From Pseudescherichia sp031987975 (lineage in GTDB: Bacteria; Pseudomonadota; Gammaproteobacteria; Enterobacterales; Enterobacteriaceae): a DNA stretch of 64,000 nucleotides. The stretch is taken from the NCBI RefSeq assembly GCF_031987975.1, contig NZ_DALZYX010000007.1, positions 186,001 through 250,000 on the forward strand, written 5' to 3'. The position numbers and the translations under genes are program-made. Position 1 is the first letter of the stretch. The number at the start of each line of letters is the position of its first letter. The notes under the pieces were generated by a model. The model saw only the letters and a program-made list of their open reading frames with translations, did no database searches and was not told the origin of the DNA. Below are positions 55,972-64,000 of this stretch, piece after piece.

Positions 55972-56619
55972 ATGAACTATCGTCTTATTCCGGTGACCGC
56001 GTTTTCCCAGAACTGTTCGCTAATCTGGTGTGAGGAGAGCCGAGAGGCCGCGCTGGTGGATCCCGGCGGTGACGCCGAGCGTATCAAAGAGGTGGTTGCG
56101 GCCTCTGACGTCACGCTGACGCAGATCTTGCTCACCCATGGTCATCTCGATCACGTGGGCGCCGCCGCCGAGCTGGCGCAGCACTACGGTGTGCCTATTG
56201 TCGGCCCGGAAAAAGAGGATGAGTTCTGGCTGACGGGGCTACCTGCCCAGAGCCGTATGTTTGGCCTGGCTGAGTGTCAGCCTCTGACGCCTGACCGCTG
56301 GCTGGACGAAGGCGAGAGCGTGACCGTTGGCAAGGTAACGCTTCAGGTGCTGCACTGCCCGGGCCATACGCCGGGACACATTGTCTTCTTTGACGCTCAG
56401 TCACGCCTGCTGGTGTCGGGAGATGTGATCTTTAAGGGTGGGGTAGGACGCAGCGATTTTCCGCGCGGCGACCACGGTCAGCTGATCGACTCCATTAAGC
56501 GCAAGCTGCTGCCGTTGGGCGACGATGTGACCTTTATTCCCGGCCACGGACCAATGTCAACCCTTGGGGAAGAGCGTCTGCACAATCCGTTTTTGCAGGA
56601 TGAGCAGCCGATCTGGTAG
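55972..56619 (+). CDS. gloC: GloC (YcbL), glyoxalase II-type metallo-hydrolase
   Basis: The 215-residue metallo-beta-lactamase-fold protein has the zinc motif HGHLDHVG (about 57-64), CPGHTPGHIVF, SGDVIFKGGVGRSD and PGHGPMS. E. coli GloC hydrolyses S-lactoylglutathione as a second glyoxalase II. It is cytoplasmic, 27 bases after mepK, and presumably in the same transcript though not functionally linked. Confidence 0.96.
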   Translation: MNYRLIPVTAFSQNCSLIWCEESREAALVDPGGDAERIKEVVAASDVTLTQILLTHGHLDHVGAAAELAQHYGVPIVGPEKEDEFWLTGLPAQSRMFGLAECQPLTPDRWLDEGESVTVGKVTLQVLHCPGHTPGHIVFFDAQSRLLVSGDVIFKGGVGRSDFPRGDHGQLIDSIKRKLLPLGDDVTFIPGHGPMSTLGEERLHNPFLQDEQPIW

Positions 56620-56630
56620 TTCACCTCATA

Positions 56631-56658
56631 AAAAAGGGTCGCTTTGGCGACCCTTTTT
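56631..56658. terminator. Bidirectional terminator between gloC and aspC
   Basis: AAAAAGGGTCGC-TTTG-GCGACCCTTTTT sits between the two convergent genes. Confidence 0.94.
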
Positions 56659-56672
56659 ATTTTGCACCTGCC

Positions 56673-57863
56673 TTACAGCACGGCAACGATGGCTTCACAC
56701 AGCGGAGCCATATTATCCGGGGTCATGCCCGCGACGTTAACGCGACCGGATGCCACTGCATAGACGCCAAACTCTTCCCGCAGGCGCTGCACCTGCTCTT
56801 TGGTCAGGCCGCTAAACGAGAACATGCCGTTCTGCTTGATGATAAAGCTGAAGTCGCGGTTAGCGCCTTTCTCCTGCAGCGTGTTAACAAACAGCAGGCG
56901 CATGCGCTGAATGCGTTGACGCATATCGGTCAGCTCCTGCTCCCAGATGGCACGCAGGGCGTCATTGCTGAGAATAGTTGCGACTACGGAAGCACCGTGC
57001 GCCGGCGGGTTGGAGTAGTTGGCACGGATCACGGACTTCAGCTGGCTGAAGGCCCGGTCGGCAGTGTCAGCATCGGCGGTCACCAGCGTGCAGGCCCCGA
57101 CGCGCTCGTTATAGAGGCCAAAGTTTTTCGAGTAGGAGCTGGCAACGATCAGCTCTTTATGTAGCGCGGCAAAGGCGCGCAGCCCCTCTGCATCCTCCTC
57201 CAGACCACGGGCAAAGCCCTGGTAGGCGAAGTCAAACAGCGGCAGCCAACCCTTCTCAACGGAGAGCTGAGCCAGGGTTTGCCACTGATCCAGCGTTGGA
57301 TCGATGCCGGTTGGGTTGTGGCAGCAGCCGTGGAAGAGCACCACGTCACCGGCCTGGGCTTCGTTCAGGCTCGCCAGCAGGCCATCAAAGTCAAGGCTAT
57401 GGTTGGCTGCGTCATAGTAGGCGTATTCGCGTACTTCAAGCCCGGCAGCGTTAAACACGCCTTTATGGTTCGGCCAGCTTGGATTGCTCACCCAAACGCG
57501 TTTAACCTCGGTATTTTTCGCCAGGAAGTCCGCGGCCACGCGCAGCGCGCCGGTGCCGCCAGGGGTCTGCGCCGTGCGGGCGCGCTGGTCGTTAATCACC
57601 GCGCTGCCTTTACCAAACAGCAGCTCCTGGGTGCAGCGGCCAAATTCCGGGATCCCGTCGATGCCGAGATAGTTCTTCGTCGTCTCATTCTCCAGCAGAT
57701 ACTGCTCGGCTTTCTTAACGCTGGTCAGCACCGGCGTTTTCCCGGTTTCATCTTTATAGACGCCGATGCCAAGGTTAATTTTTGTCGGGCGTTGGTCGGC
57801 ACGAAACAGATCGGCTAACCCCAGAATAGGGTCAGCAGGGGCTGCAGTAATATTCTCAAACAT
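56673..57863 (-). CDS. aspC: Aspartate aminotransferase
   Basis: Start MFENITAAPADPILGLADLF gives 396 residues, as in E. coli; the frame extends 35 codons upstream without conservation. It interconverts aspartate/2-oxoglutarate and oxaloacetate/glutamate with pyridoxal phosphate, the Lys being in SSYSKNFGLYNERVG (about 246). The Arg residue for the substrate carboxylate is in VYAVASGRVNVAGM. Single gene between gloC and ompF. Confidence 0.99.
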   Translation of the reverse strand: MFENITAAPADPILGLADLFRADQRPTKINLGIGVYKDETGKTPVLTSVKKAEQYLLENETTKNYLGIDGIPEFGRCTQELLFGKGSAVINDQRARTAQTPGGTGALRVAADFLAKNTEVKRVWVSNPSWPNHKGVFNAAGLEVREYAYYDAANHSLDFDGLLASLNEAQAGDVVLFHGCCHNPTGIDPTLDQWQTLAQLSVEKGWLPLFDFAYQGFARGLEEDAEGLRAFAALHKELIVASSYSKNFGLYNERVGACTLVTADADTADRAFSQLKSVIRANYSNPPAHGASVVATILSNDALRAIWEQELTDMRQRIQRMRLLFVNTLQEKGANRDFSFIIKQNGMFSFSGLTKEQVQRLREEFGVYAVASGRVNVAGMTPDNMAPLCEAIVAVL

Positions 57864-57993
57864 GACGAGGTTCCATTTTGATGACAGAAGGGCGTTGCGT
57901 ATCAGGTTAACGGGAGATTTATCAATTGCCAACCGTTTGCGACAAAAAGAAACAGAGTGCGATCGCAAGTGGGGCTGACCAACGTTACAGGCA

Positions 57994-58023
57994 TAAAAAA
58001 ACAGGGCCGAGGCCCTGTTTCTT
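57994..58023 (-). terminator. ompF terminator
   Basis: On the minus strand AAACAGGGCC-TC-GGCCCTGTTTTTTT follows the ompF stop by about 27 bases. Confidence 0.93.
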
Positions 58024-58049
58024 AAGCATATAATAACGAGGTGTACAGA

Positions 58050-59114
58050 TTAGAACTGGTAAACGATACCCAGAGCAACGGTGTCATCATCGCTCAGGCC
58101 CAGTTTGTTGTCGTCATCCAGCAGGTTGATCTGGTAGTCAACATAGGTGGACATGTTTTTGTTGAAATAGTAGGTCGCGCCGATATCAACGTAGTTGATG
58201 TAATCTTCGCTACCGATGCCACCTTCTACGTCTTTCGCTTTAGATTTGTAGTAAGCGAGGGACGGACGCAGACCGAAGTCGAACTGGTACTGAGCAACGA
58301 CAGAGAAGTCCTCAGTTTTGTTAGCGTAGCCATTGCCGCCCAGACGAGCTGCGTTGCGCATTTCACCGTACAGAGCAGCAAGGTAAATGTTGTTCGCGTC
58401 ATATTTCAGGCCGGTTGCCCACTGCTCAGCTTTGTCGCCTTCGCCCCACACCAGATCCTGCTGGGCGTTGGTACGGTCAGCGGCGCCGTAAGCACCCAGA
58501 ACCGCGAAGCCATCAAACTCATAGCTCAGAGAGGTTGCCCAGCCGTCGCCGTTAGAGCGAGTTACTGCAGAATCACGCTCGTTTTTGCCCAGGTACTGAA
58601 CGCCGAAGCTCAGGCCATCAACCAGACCGAAGAAGTTGCTGTTACGGTAAGTTGCCAGACCACCGGTACGGCCAGCGAAGAAGTCATCGCTCGCGCCAGT
58701 GTCGCCGCCGAACTCAGGCAGCATATCGGTGATACCGATGACGTCATAGACCAGGCCATAGTTACGACCGTAGTCGAAGGAGCCTGCGTCAGCGAATTTC
58801 AGACCTGCGTATGCCAGACGGGTTTTGTTACCGGACTGGGCATCGCCGCCTTCAGAGTTGTTACCCTGGAAGTTGTATTCCCACTGACCGTAGCCGGTCA
58901 GCTGGTCGTTGATCTGGGTTTCGCCTTTGAAGCCCAGACGCGCATAAGTCTGGTCGCCGTCGTTATCATCATTTTTAGAGAAGTAGTGCAGGCCAACTGC
59001 TTTCCCGTACAGGTCTAATTTGTTACCGGCTTTGTTATAGATTTCTGCAGCGTTTGCTGCACCGGCTACCAGCAGAGCAGGGATAACCACTGCCAGAATA
59101 TTGCGCTTCATCAT
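58050..59114 (-). CDS. ompF: Outer-membrane porin OmpF (Omp35/OmpK35 type)
   Basis: 354 residues; the signal peptide MMKRNILAVVIPALLVAGAANA is cut before AEIYNKAGNK. Mature porin is a 16-strand barrel trimer for small hydrophilic solutes. Loop 3 carries PEFGG, and the C-terminal strand ends in GIVYQF with Phe last, needed for BAM assembly. Loops differ from K-12 OmpF in length. OmpF is the larger-pore porin, often lost in beta-lactam resistance. Synteny (asnS upstream, aspC downstream) supports ompF, not ompC. No frameshift or stop; the gene is intact. Confidence 0.97.
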   Translation of the reverse strand: MMKRNILAVVIPALLVAGAANAAEIYNKAGNKLDLYGKAVGLHYFSKNDDNDGDQTYARLGFKGETQINDQLTGYGQWEYNFQGNNSEGGDAQSGNKTRLAYAGLKFADAGSFDYGRNYGLVYDVIGITDMLPEFGGDTGASDDFFAGRTGGLATYRNSNFFGLVDGLSFGVQYLGKNERDSAVTRSNGDGWATSLSYEFDGFAVLGAYGAADRTNAQQDLVWGEGDKAEQWATGLKYDANNIYLAALYGEMRNAARLGGNGYANKTEDFSVVAQYQFDFGLRPSLAYYKSKAKDVEGGIGSEDYINYVDIGATYYFNKNMSTYVDYQINLLDDDNKLGLSDDDTVALGIVYQF

Positions 59115-59249
59115 TATTTATTACCCTCATTAGGTTTTTTATAACACCTGCCACCGCCGCCAATAAATCCTGTCAATAAATATTTACGGAACTATTGATG
59201 AGAGTTTGGTGTCTTTTTGTGTCTGAGAAGCATCTTTCCATTCATATAA

Positions 59250-59330
59250 ACGTTTCGCTACCTTGAAAGTGCTACAAATGTCTTAAAGAGGTAACAAAAA
59301 GAAATAATGTGTAATAATTTGTGTATTTGA
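59250..59330 (-). promoter_or_regulatory. OmpR-binding region of ompF
   Basis: Tandem sequences TTTCTTTTTGTTACC and TTTGTAGCACTTTCA (minus strand) correspond, from memory, to E. coli OmpR sites F2 and F3, each with the A/T-rich GTTAC- or GTAGC-like half-sites. Confidence 0.6.
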
Positions 59331-59670
59331 AGGAACTTTGTGAACCACTTCATGTTTCCAATAGAGTTGCCGATAAAATCAGCGGATCCATTACTATATA
59401 TATGAATTGCTTATGTTTAATTTTGATAAAGGGCTGGGTTATTCAGAAAAGGCGTCAGTGATATCTTTTCTCATTACCGTATTTGGACATCTGGATAGCT
59501 GAGCAGGTTTTATCCGAATGTGCTAAAGCCAAAGCATAAATTTTTGTGCAAGTTTTAGGCAGTATGATTTCTGTGCGAAATTATTTCAGAAAAATATGCT
59601 TACAGACGTTAACTCGCGAAGGGTTGATAGGCGGCTTTACTGACGTTTTGTTAACGAAAGTTGACAAAAC

Positions 59671-59702
59671 TGAGAAGAAGAAGGGCCAGCATGTGCTGGC
59701 CC
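59671..59702 (-). terminator. asnS terminator
   Basis: GGGCCAGCA-CA-TGCTGGCCC followed on the minus strand by TTCTTCTTCTCA, close after the asnS stop. Confidence 0.8.
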
Positions 59703-59711
59703 GGAGGAACG

Positions 59712-61112
59712 TTAAAACGTGGCGTTACGCGGTGTACGCGGGAAGGGGATCACGTCGCGAACGTTCTGTACGCCGGTTACGTAGGCGATCAGACGTTCAA
59801 AGCCGAGGCCGAAACCTGCATGCGGTACGGTGCCGTAGCGACGCAGATCGCGGTACCACCAGTAGTCCTCTTTATTGAGACCCATTTCAGCCATACGCGC
59901 ATCCAGCACGTCCAGACGCTCTTCACGCTGGGAACCACCGATGATTTCACCAATGCCCGGTGCCAGTACGTCCATGGCGGCAACGGTTTTACCGTCATCG
60001 TTCAGGCGCATATAGAAGGCTTTGATCTCTTTCGGGTAGTTTTTGACAACGACCGGCGCTTTGAAGTGCTCTTCAGCCAGGTAACGCTCGTGCTCGGAAG
60101 AGAGATCCACACCCCAGTAAACCGGGTTCTCAAACTGCTTACCACAGTTTTCCAGAATGGTTACCGCGTCGGTGTAGTCTACCTGCGCGAAGTCCGCCTC
60201 GATGAAGCGCTCCAGACGCGTTACGGCATCTTTATCCACGCGCTCGGCAAAGAACTTCATGTCATCTGCACGTTCGGTCAGCACCGCTTTAAAGGCATAC
60301 TTCAGCATCGCCTCTGCCAGCGCGGCATTATCTTCCAGATCGGCAAAGGCGATCTCTGGTTCCAGCATCCAGAACTCAGCCAGATGGCGGCTGGTGTTGG
60401 AGTTTTCCGCACGGAAGGTTGGACCGAAGGTATAGATTTTCGACAGCGCGCAGGCGTAGGTCTCGCCGTTCAGCTGGCCAGAAACGGTCAGGAAGGACTC
60501 TTTGCCAAAGAAATCTTTGTCAAAATCGACCTTGCCCTGATCGTTTCGTGGCAGGTTTTCCAGATCCAGCGTCGAGACGCGGAACATCTCGCCAGCGCCT
60601 TCGGTATCGGAGGCGGTAATCAGCGGAGTAGAGACCCAGAAGAAGCCCTGCTCGTCAAAGAAGCGGTGCAGGGCCTGCGCCAGGGTGTGACGGACACGGG
60701 CAACCGCGCCGATCAGGTTGGTGCGTGGACGCAGGTGCGCTACTTCACGCAGGTACTCGATGCTGTGGCGCTTGGCCGCCATCGGGTAAGTATCCGGATC
60801 TTCAACCCAGCCGGTGACTTCAACGTGGCTTGCCTGCAGCTCAAAGCTCTGGCCCTGGCCCGGCGAGGCGACGACTTTACCGGTTACGACTACGGAGCAG
60901 CCGGTGGTCAGATGCAGCACTTCGTTATTGTAATTGGGCAGAGAATTATTAATAACGGCCTGTACAGGATCAAAGCAGGAACCGTCATAGACGGCCAGGA
61001 AGGAGATGCCAGCTTTTGAATCTCGGCGGGTACGTACCCATCCGCGCACGGTGACTTCTTGGTCAACGGCAACGCGGCCCTGGAGTACGTCGGCTACAGG
61101 CACAACGCTCAT
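59712..61112 (-). CDS. asnS: Asparaginyl-tRNA synthetase
   Basis: The 466-residue class IIb synthetase has the E. coli length. An N-terminal OB-fold (~1-105, anticodon binding) precedes the catalytic core with motif 2 (FGPTFRAENSNTSRHLAEFW) and motif 3 (GFGLGFERLIAYVTGVQNVR). It charges tRNA-Asn directly, so this organism does not need the transamidation route for Asn. Located between pncB and ompF as in E. coli. Confidence 0.99.
   Translation of the reverse strand: MSVVPVADVLQGRVAVDQEVTVRGWVRTRRDSKAGISFLAVYDGSCFDPVQAVINNSLPNYNNEVLHLTTGCSVVVTGKVVASPGQGQSFELQASHVEVTGWVEDPDTYPMAAKRHSIEYLREVAHLRPRTNLIGAVARVRHTLAQALHRFFDEQGFFWVSTPLITASDTEGAGEMFRVSTLDLENLPRNDQGKVDFDKDFFGKESFLTVSGQLNGETYACALSKIYTFGPTFRAENSNTSRHLAEFWMLEPEIAFADLEDNAALAEAMLKYAFKAVLTERADDMKFFAERVDKDAVTRLERFIEADFAQVDYTDAVTILENCGKQFENPVYWGVDLSSEHERYLAEEHFKAPVVVKNYPKEIKAFYMRLNDDGKTVAAMDVLAPGIGEIIGGSQREERLDVLDARMAEMGLNKEDYWWYRDLRRYGTVPHAGFGLGFERLIAYVTGVQNVRDVIPFPRTPRNATF
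59740..59747 (+). other. KOPS-like octamer GGGAAGGG
   Basis: Plus-strand GGGNAGGG inside the 3' end of asnS (antisense to the gene). Confidence 0.5.
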
Positions 61113-61236
61113 AATATTCTCTCTGTTAATTGTCCGAAAAATACGCTTTCCACCCCAGTGGGTGGTTTACCTATGTTACCTGGCGTGCGCCATCAGACAA
61201 GCAGAATTAACAGTAAGAAGAGAAGAAATAAGAAAT

Positions 61237-61268
61237 AAATAAGGGAAAAGGGAGCCGGCAAGGCTCCC
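61237..61268 (-). terminator. pncB terminator
   Basis: GGGAGCC-TTGCC-GGCTCCC followed by TTTTCCCTTATTT on the minus strand, just after the pncB stop. Confidence 0.88.
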
Positions 61269-61276
61269 TGCATGGA

Positions 61277-62479
61277 TTAGCTGGCTTTTTTAACCTGTGG
61301 CAGATCGAACGCTTTACGCAGCGCCCGGACAAATGCTTTGTCATGACAGATGGTTTTACCCGGACTGTCGGAGAGTTTTGCCACCGGCCTGCCGTTACAC
61401 TCCACCAGCTTGATGACGATATTCAGCGGCTTCACCTGAGGAATATCGCAGGTCAGGCGCGTACCGATACCAAAGCTCAGATTGACCCGGGCAGAGAAGT
61501 GGCGATAGAGATCCAGCGCTTTTTTCAGGTCAAGATTGTCTGAGAAGACCAGCACCTTGCTAAGGGGATCGATTCCCAGCTTTTGATAGTGGGCGATCGC
61601 TTTCTCACCCCACTCAACCGGATCGCCGGAGTCGTGGCGTAACCCCTGGTAGCGGGAGGCAAATTCCGGACCAAAATCGCGCAGGAAGGCGTCCATGGTA
61701 ATGCAGTCGGTCAGGGCAATACCCAGCTGGTCGGGGTATTCGGTCAGCCAGGCGGCAAGCGCGGCGCGCTGGCTGGTGGCCAGCTCGGGGCTGATCTGCT
61801 GGTGCGCCTGGAACCACTCGTGCGCCTGCGTACCCATCGGGGTTAAGTTCAGGCGGCGGGCAAGATCGTAGTTGCTGGTGCCGACAAACCATGGCTCCTG
61901 CTGAAGGCGCTCAACGATGGCCTGCTGCACGTCGCGGGAGAAGCGGCGGCGGGTGCCGAAGTCCATCAGGCGGAAGCGGGACATATCCAGGCCAGCGGTC
62001 ATCTGGGAGAAGTTCGCCAGCTTCTCTTCAAGGGTCGCCAGCGCTTCACTGACGCCCGCCTCAGGCGAGCGGTAGCGGTGTACGACCTCGCTGATCACTG
62101 CCAGCAGCGGCACCTCCCACATGATCACTTCGCGCCATGGACCTGCGAGGTGGATAGAGAGCCTGCCCTGGTCATTGGTGATCACGACCTGGCTTGGATC
62201 ATAGCGGAACGATCGCAGCCAGTTGAGATAGTCGGCGCGGAAGAAGGGCAGGCCTGAGAGCCACTGATATTCATCATCCTGCAGGCGCAGATGCTGCATG
62301 GCATCGACCTGCTCGCGGATGGCATCGGCATAGATACCTAGCAGGTCATCGCCCCGGCAGCGAAACTCTGCCGACACATGGACATCATGGTATTGATGAA
62401 AAACCGCCTGCTGCATATGCAGCTTATAGGCGTCGGTATCCAGCAGCGTTTGCAGAATAGGGGTAGCGAGTTGTGTCAT
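61277..62479 (-). CDS. pncB: Nicotinate phosphoribosyltransferase
   Basis: Start MTQLATPILQTLLDTDAYKL gives 400 residues, as in E. coli; five upstream codons are rejected. It joins nicotinate and PRPP with ATP hydrolysis in the NAD salvage route. The N-terminal DTDAYKLHMQQAVFH, the catalytic-His region MDFGTRRRFSRDVQ and the GLRHDSGDPVEWGEKA phosphate site are intact. It is divergent from pepN with a 262-base gap. Confidence 0.98.
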   Translation of the reverse strand: MTQLATPILQTLLDTDAYKLHMQQAVFHQYHDVHVSAEFRCRGDDLLGIYADAIREQVDAMQHLRLQDDEYQWLSGLPFFRADYLNWLRSFRYDPSQVVITNDQGRLSIHLAGPWREVIMWEVPLLAVISEVVHRYRSPEAGVSEALATLEEKLANFSQMTAGLDMSRFRLMDFGTRRRFSRDVQQAIVERLQQEPWFVGTSNYDLARRLNLTPMGTQAHEWFQAHQQISPELATSQRAALAAWLTEYPDQLGIALTDCITMDAFLRDFGPEFASRYQGLRHDSGDPVEWGEKAIAHYQKLGIDPLSKVLVFSDNLDLKKALDLYRHFSARVNLSFGIGTRLTCDIPQVKPLNIVIKLVECNGRPVAKLSDSPGKTICHDKAFVRALRKAFDLPQVKKAS

Positions 62480-62741
62480 GGTGCGCCGTAGCATCCTCTC
62501 ACCTGAGCGTTTCCATCAAAGCTAAAGCAGATAAAGACGCAGGAGTATACCCTGATTATCGGTTTAATGAACCTGGATCACAACATAACAAGGTGAGATG
62601 GTCGAGAGCAATTTGTGCCCCTGTTATCAAAATGTAGCAAACAGGGCTTTTTGCCTTGAAAAGAGTCTCTTTGCGCATGGCGTGAAAGGGGCAACAGGAA
62701 TAGACTGAGTCGTTACCCTAATGAGATGCTAAAGGTTTTTT
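62480..62741. promoter_or_regulatory. pncB / pepN divergent promoter region
   Basis: This 262-base gap separates divergent genes. It holds the promoters of both, but no -10/-35 pair could be fixed securely. No small gene is evident. Confidence 0.45.
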
Positions 62742-64000
62742 ATGACTCAACAGCCCCAAGCCAAATACCGCCACGACTACCGTGCGCCAGATTACCTGAT
62801 TAGCGATATTGACCTGACCTTCGATCTTGATGCTGTTAAAACCGTCGTCACGGCTGAAAGCAAAATTTCCCGCCAGGGCGCAGCGGCCGAGCCTTTACGT
62901 CTTAACGGCGAAGATCTGACTCTCGTCTCCATTCATGTTGACGGACAGCCGTGGTCAGATTACCAGAGTGAAGAGAACGCGCTGGTTATTAATAACCTGC
63001 CGGATCGGTTTACCCTGCGCATTGTTAACGAGATTAGCCCGGCTGCCAACACCGCGCTGGAAGGGCTTTATCAGTCGGGCGAAGCGCTCTGTACCCAGTG
63101 TGAAGCCGAGGGCTTCCGCCATATCACCTGGTATCTCGATCGCCCGGACGTGCTGGCGCGCTTTACCACTAAAATCATCGCTGATAAGAGTAAATATCCG
63201 TTCCTGCTCTCCAACGGTAACCGCGTGGGCGAGGGCGATCTGGAGAATGGCCGTCACTGGGTGCAGTGGCAGGATCCATTCCCGAAACCCTGCTACCTGT
63301 TCGCGCTGGTGGCCGGTGATTTTGACGTGTTGCGCGACACCTTTACCACTCGCTCTGGCCGCGAGGTGGCGCTGGAGCTGTTCGTCGATCGCGGCAACCT
63401 CGATCGCGCCCCGTGGGCAATGACCTCCCTGCAAAATTCCATGAAGTGGGACGAGGAGCGCTTTGGTCTTGAGTACGATCTCGACATCTATATGATCGTC
63501 GCCGTAGACTTCTTTAATATGGGGGCGATGGAGAACAAAGGTCTCAACGTCTTCAACTCCAAATATGTGCTGGCCCGCACCGACACCGCCACTGATAAAG
63601 ACTACCTCGATATTGAGCGGGTGATCGGCCATGAATATTTCCATAACTGGACCGGCAACCGCGTCACCTGCCGCGACTGGTTCCAGCTGAGCCTGAAAGA
63701 GGGGCTGACGGTATTCCGCGATCAGGAGTTCAGCTCCGATCTCGGCTCCCGCGCGGTGAACCGCATCAGCAACGTGCGCACCATGCGCGGCCTGCAGTTT
63801 GCTGAAGATGCCAGCCCGATGGCGCACCCGATCCGTCCTGACAAGGTGATCGAGATGAACAACTTCTATACCCTGACGGTGTATGAGAAGGGTTCGGAAG
63901 TGATCCGCATGCTGCATACCCTGCTGGGTGAAGAGAACTTCCAGCGCGGGATGCAGCTCTACTTTGAACGTCATGACGGCAGCGCCGCCACCTGCGACGA
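62742..64000 (+). CDS. pepN: Aminopeptidase N (5' part, runs off the window)
   Basis: The ATG at 62742 (MTQQPQAKYRHDYRAPDYLI) opens a frame of about 419 codons that continues past the right edge; the E. coli protein is 870 residues. It is an M1-family zinc aminopeptidase and the main general aminopeptidase of the cytoplasm. The N-terminal beta domain is followed by the catalytic domain with GAMENKGLN (about 261) and the zinc motif HEYFHNW...E (about 298-320). The C-terminal half is not visible. Confidence 0.98.
   Translation, partial: MTQQPQAKYRHDYRAPDYLISDIDLTFDLDAVKTVVTAESKISRQGAAAEPLRLNGEDLTLVSIHVDGQPWSDYQSEENALVINNLPDRFTLRIVNEISPAANTALEGLYQSGEALCTQCEAEGFRHITWYLDRPDVLARFTTKIIADKSKYPFLLSNGNRVGEGDLENGRHWVQWQDPFPKPCYLFALVAGDFDVLRDTFTTRSGREVALELFVDRGNLDRAPWAMTSLQNSMKWDEERFGLEYDLDIYMIVAVDFFNMGAMENKGLNVFNSKYVLARTDTATDKDYLDIERVIGHEYFHNWTGNRVTCRDWFQLSLKEGLTVFRDQEFSSDLGSRAVNRISNVRTMRGLQFAEDASPMAHPIRPDKVIEMNNFYTLTVYEKGSEVIRMLHTLLGEENFQRGMQLYFERHDGSAATCD

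Larger units (their letters stand above)
59115..59711 (-). promoter_or_regulatory. ompF upstream region
   Basis: This 597-base AT-rich gap holds no gene. On the minus strand the leader (GAGGGTAATAAATAATG at the start codon) matches the region that small RNA MicF pairs with in E. coli. A -10 box AAAGAT is at 59237-59232, preceded by GTAGCGAAACG. OmpR-like boxes lie at about 59250-59330 (TTTCTTTTTGTTACC and TTTGTAGCACTTTCA). The AT-rich upstream part (59340-59660) may include distal OmpR and IHF sites. Confidence 0.7.

Noticed and set aside
58041..59018. 325-codon open frame antisense to ompF
   Set aside because: It lies entirely over the complement of an intact, well conserved porin gene. Long antisense frames are common opposite strongly codon-biased genes, and the translation is low-complexity with no recognisable domain.
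59661..61019. 452-codon open frame antisense to asnS
   Set aside because: Mirror of the asnS coding frame; no ribosome site or family resemblance, and asnS is complete on the other strand.

Overview
The window is ordinary chromosomal DNA of a gammaproteobacterium in the Enterobacteriaceae. It carries 48 protein-coding genes, two of them cut by the window edges. From memory of Escherichia coli K-12 the gene order is the macB-to-pepN block. Nearly all proteins have the same length as the E. coli protein, and they look most like the Enterobacter/Klebsiella/Kosakonia/Leclercia side of the family. I cannot name the genus from sequence alone. I see no tRNA, rRNA, insertion sequence, prophage, CRISPR array or toxin-antitoxin pair. 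I found no candidate for an undescribed multi-gene system.

Layout. 1-9.9 kb: end of macB, cspD, the clpS-clpA adaptor/chaperone pair, infA, aat, cydDC and trxB. 10-18.3 kb: lrp, ftsK, lolA, rarA, serS. 18.3-22.4 kb: dmsABC dimethyl sulfoxide reductase with FNR-like and NarL-like sites upstream. 22.7-28 kb: ycaD facing pflA, pflB and focA (pyruvate formate-lyase, its activase and the formate channel). 28.4-31 kb: ycaO and ycaP. 31-36.6 kb: serC-aroA, cmk-rpsA, ihfB. 36.8-44.1 kb: ycaI, msbA-lpxK, ycaQ, ycaR-kdsB (DNA uptake-like protein, lipid A/Kdo synthesis and export, DNA repair). 44.2-53.3 kb: ycbJ, elyC, cmoM-mukF-mukE-mukB. 53.4-56.6 kb: ldtD, mepK, gloC. 56.7-64 kb: aspC, ompF, asnS and pncB on the minus strand, then pepN on the plus strand running off the end.

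Themes. Anaerobic energy metabolism (dms, pfl/foc, cydDC) sits beside envelope biogenesis (lolA, msbA, lpxK, kdsB, elyC, ldtD, mepK, ompF) and chromosome organisation and segregation (ftsK, mukBEF, ihfB, lrp). The eye-found FtsK-orienting octamers run 6:1 in favour of the plus strand, as expected if the terminus lies to the right. Compared with K-12 (from memory), the tRNA-Ser gene serW is missing between clpA and infA, ycaL is missing between aroA and cmk, and the ycaC and ycaM/N/K group is missing around ycaD. These look like lineage differences, not new systems. The observations I would check first are the degenerate kinase motif of YcbJ, the missing serW, the one-base departure in the ftsK LexA box, and a near-perfect hairpin in the clpS leader.
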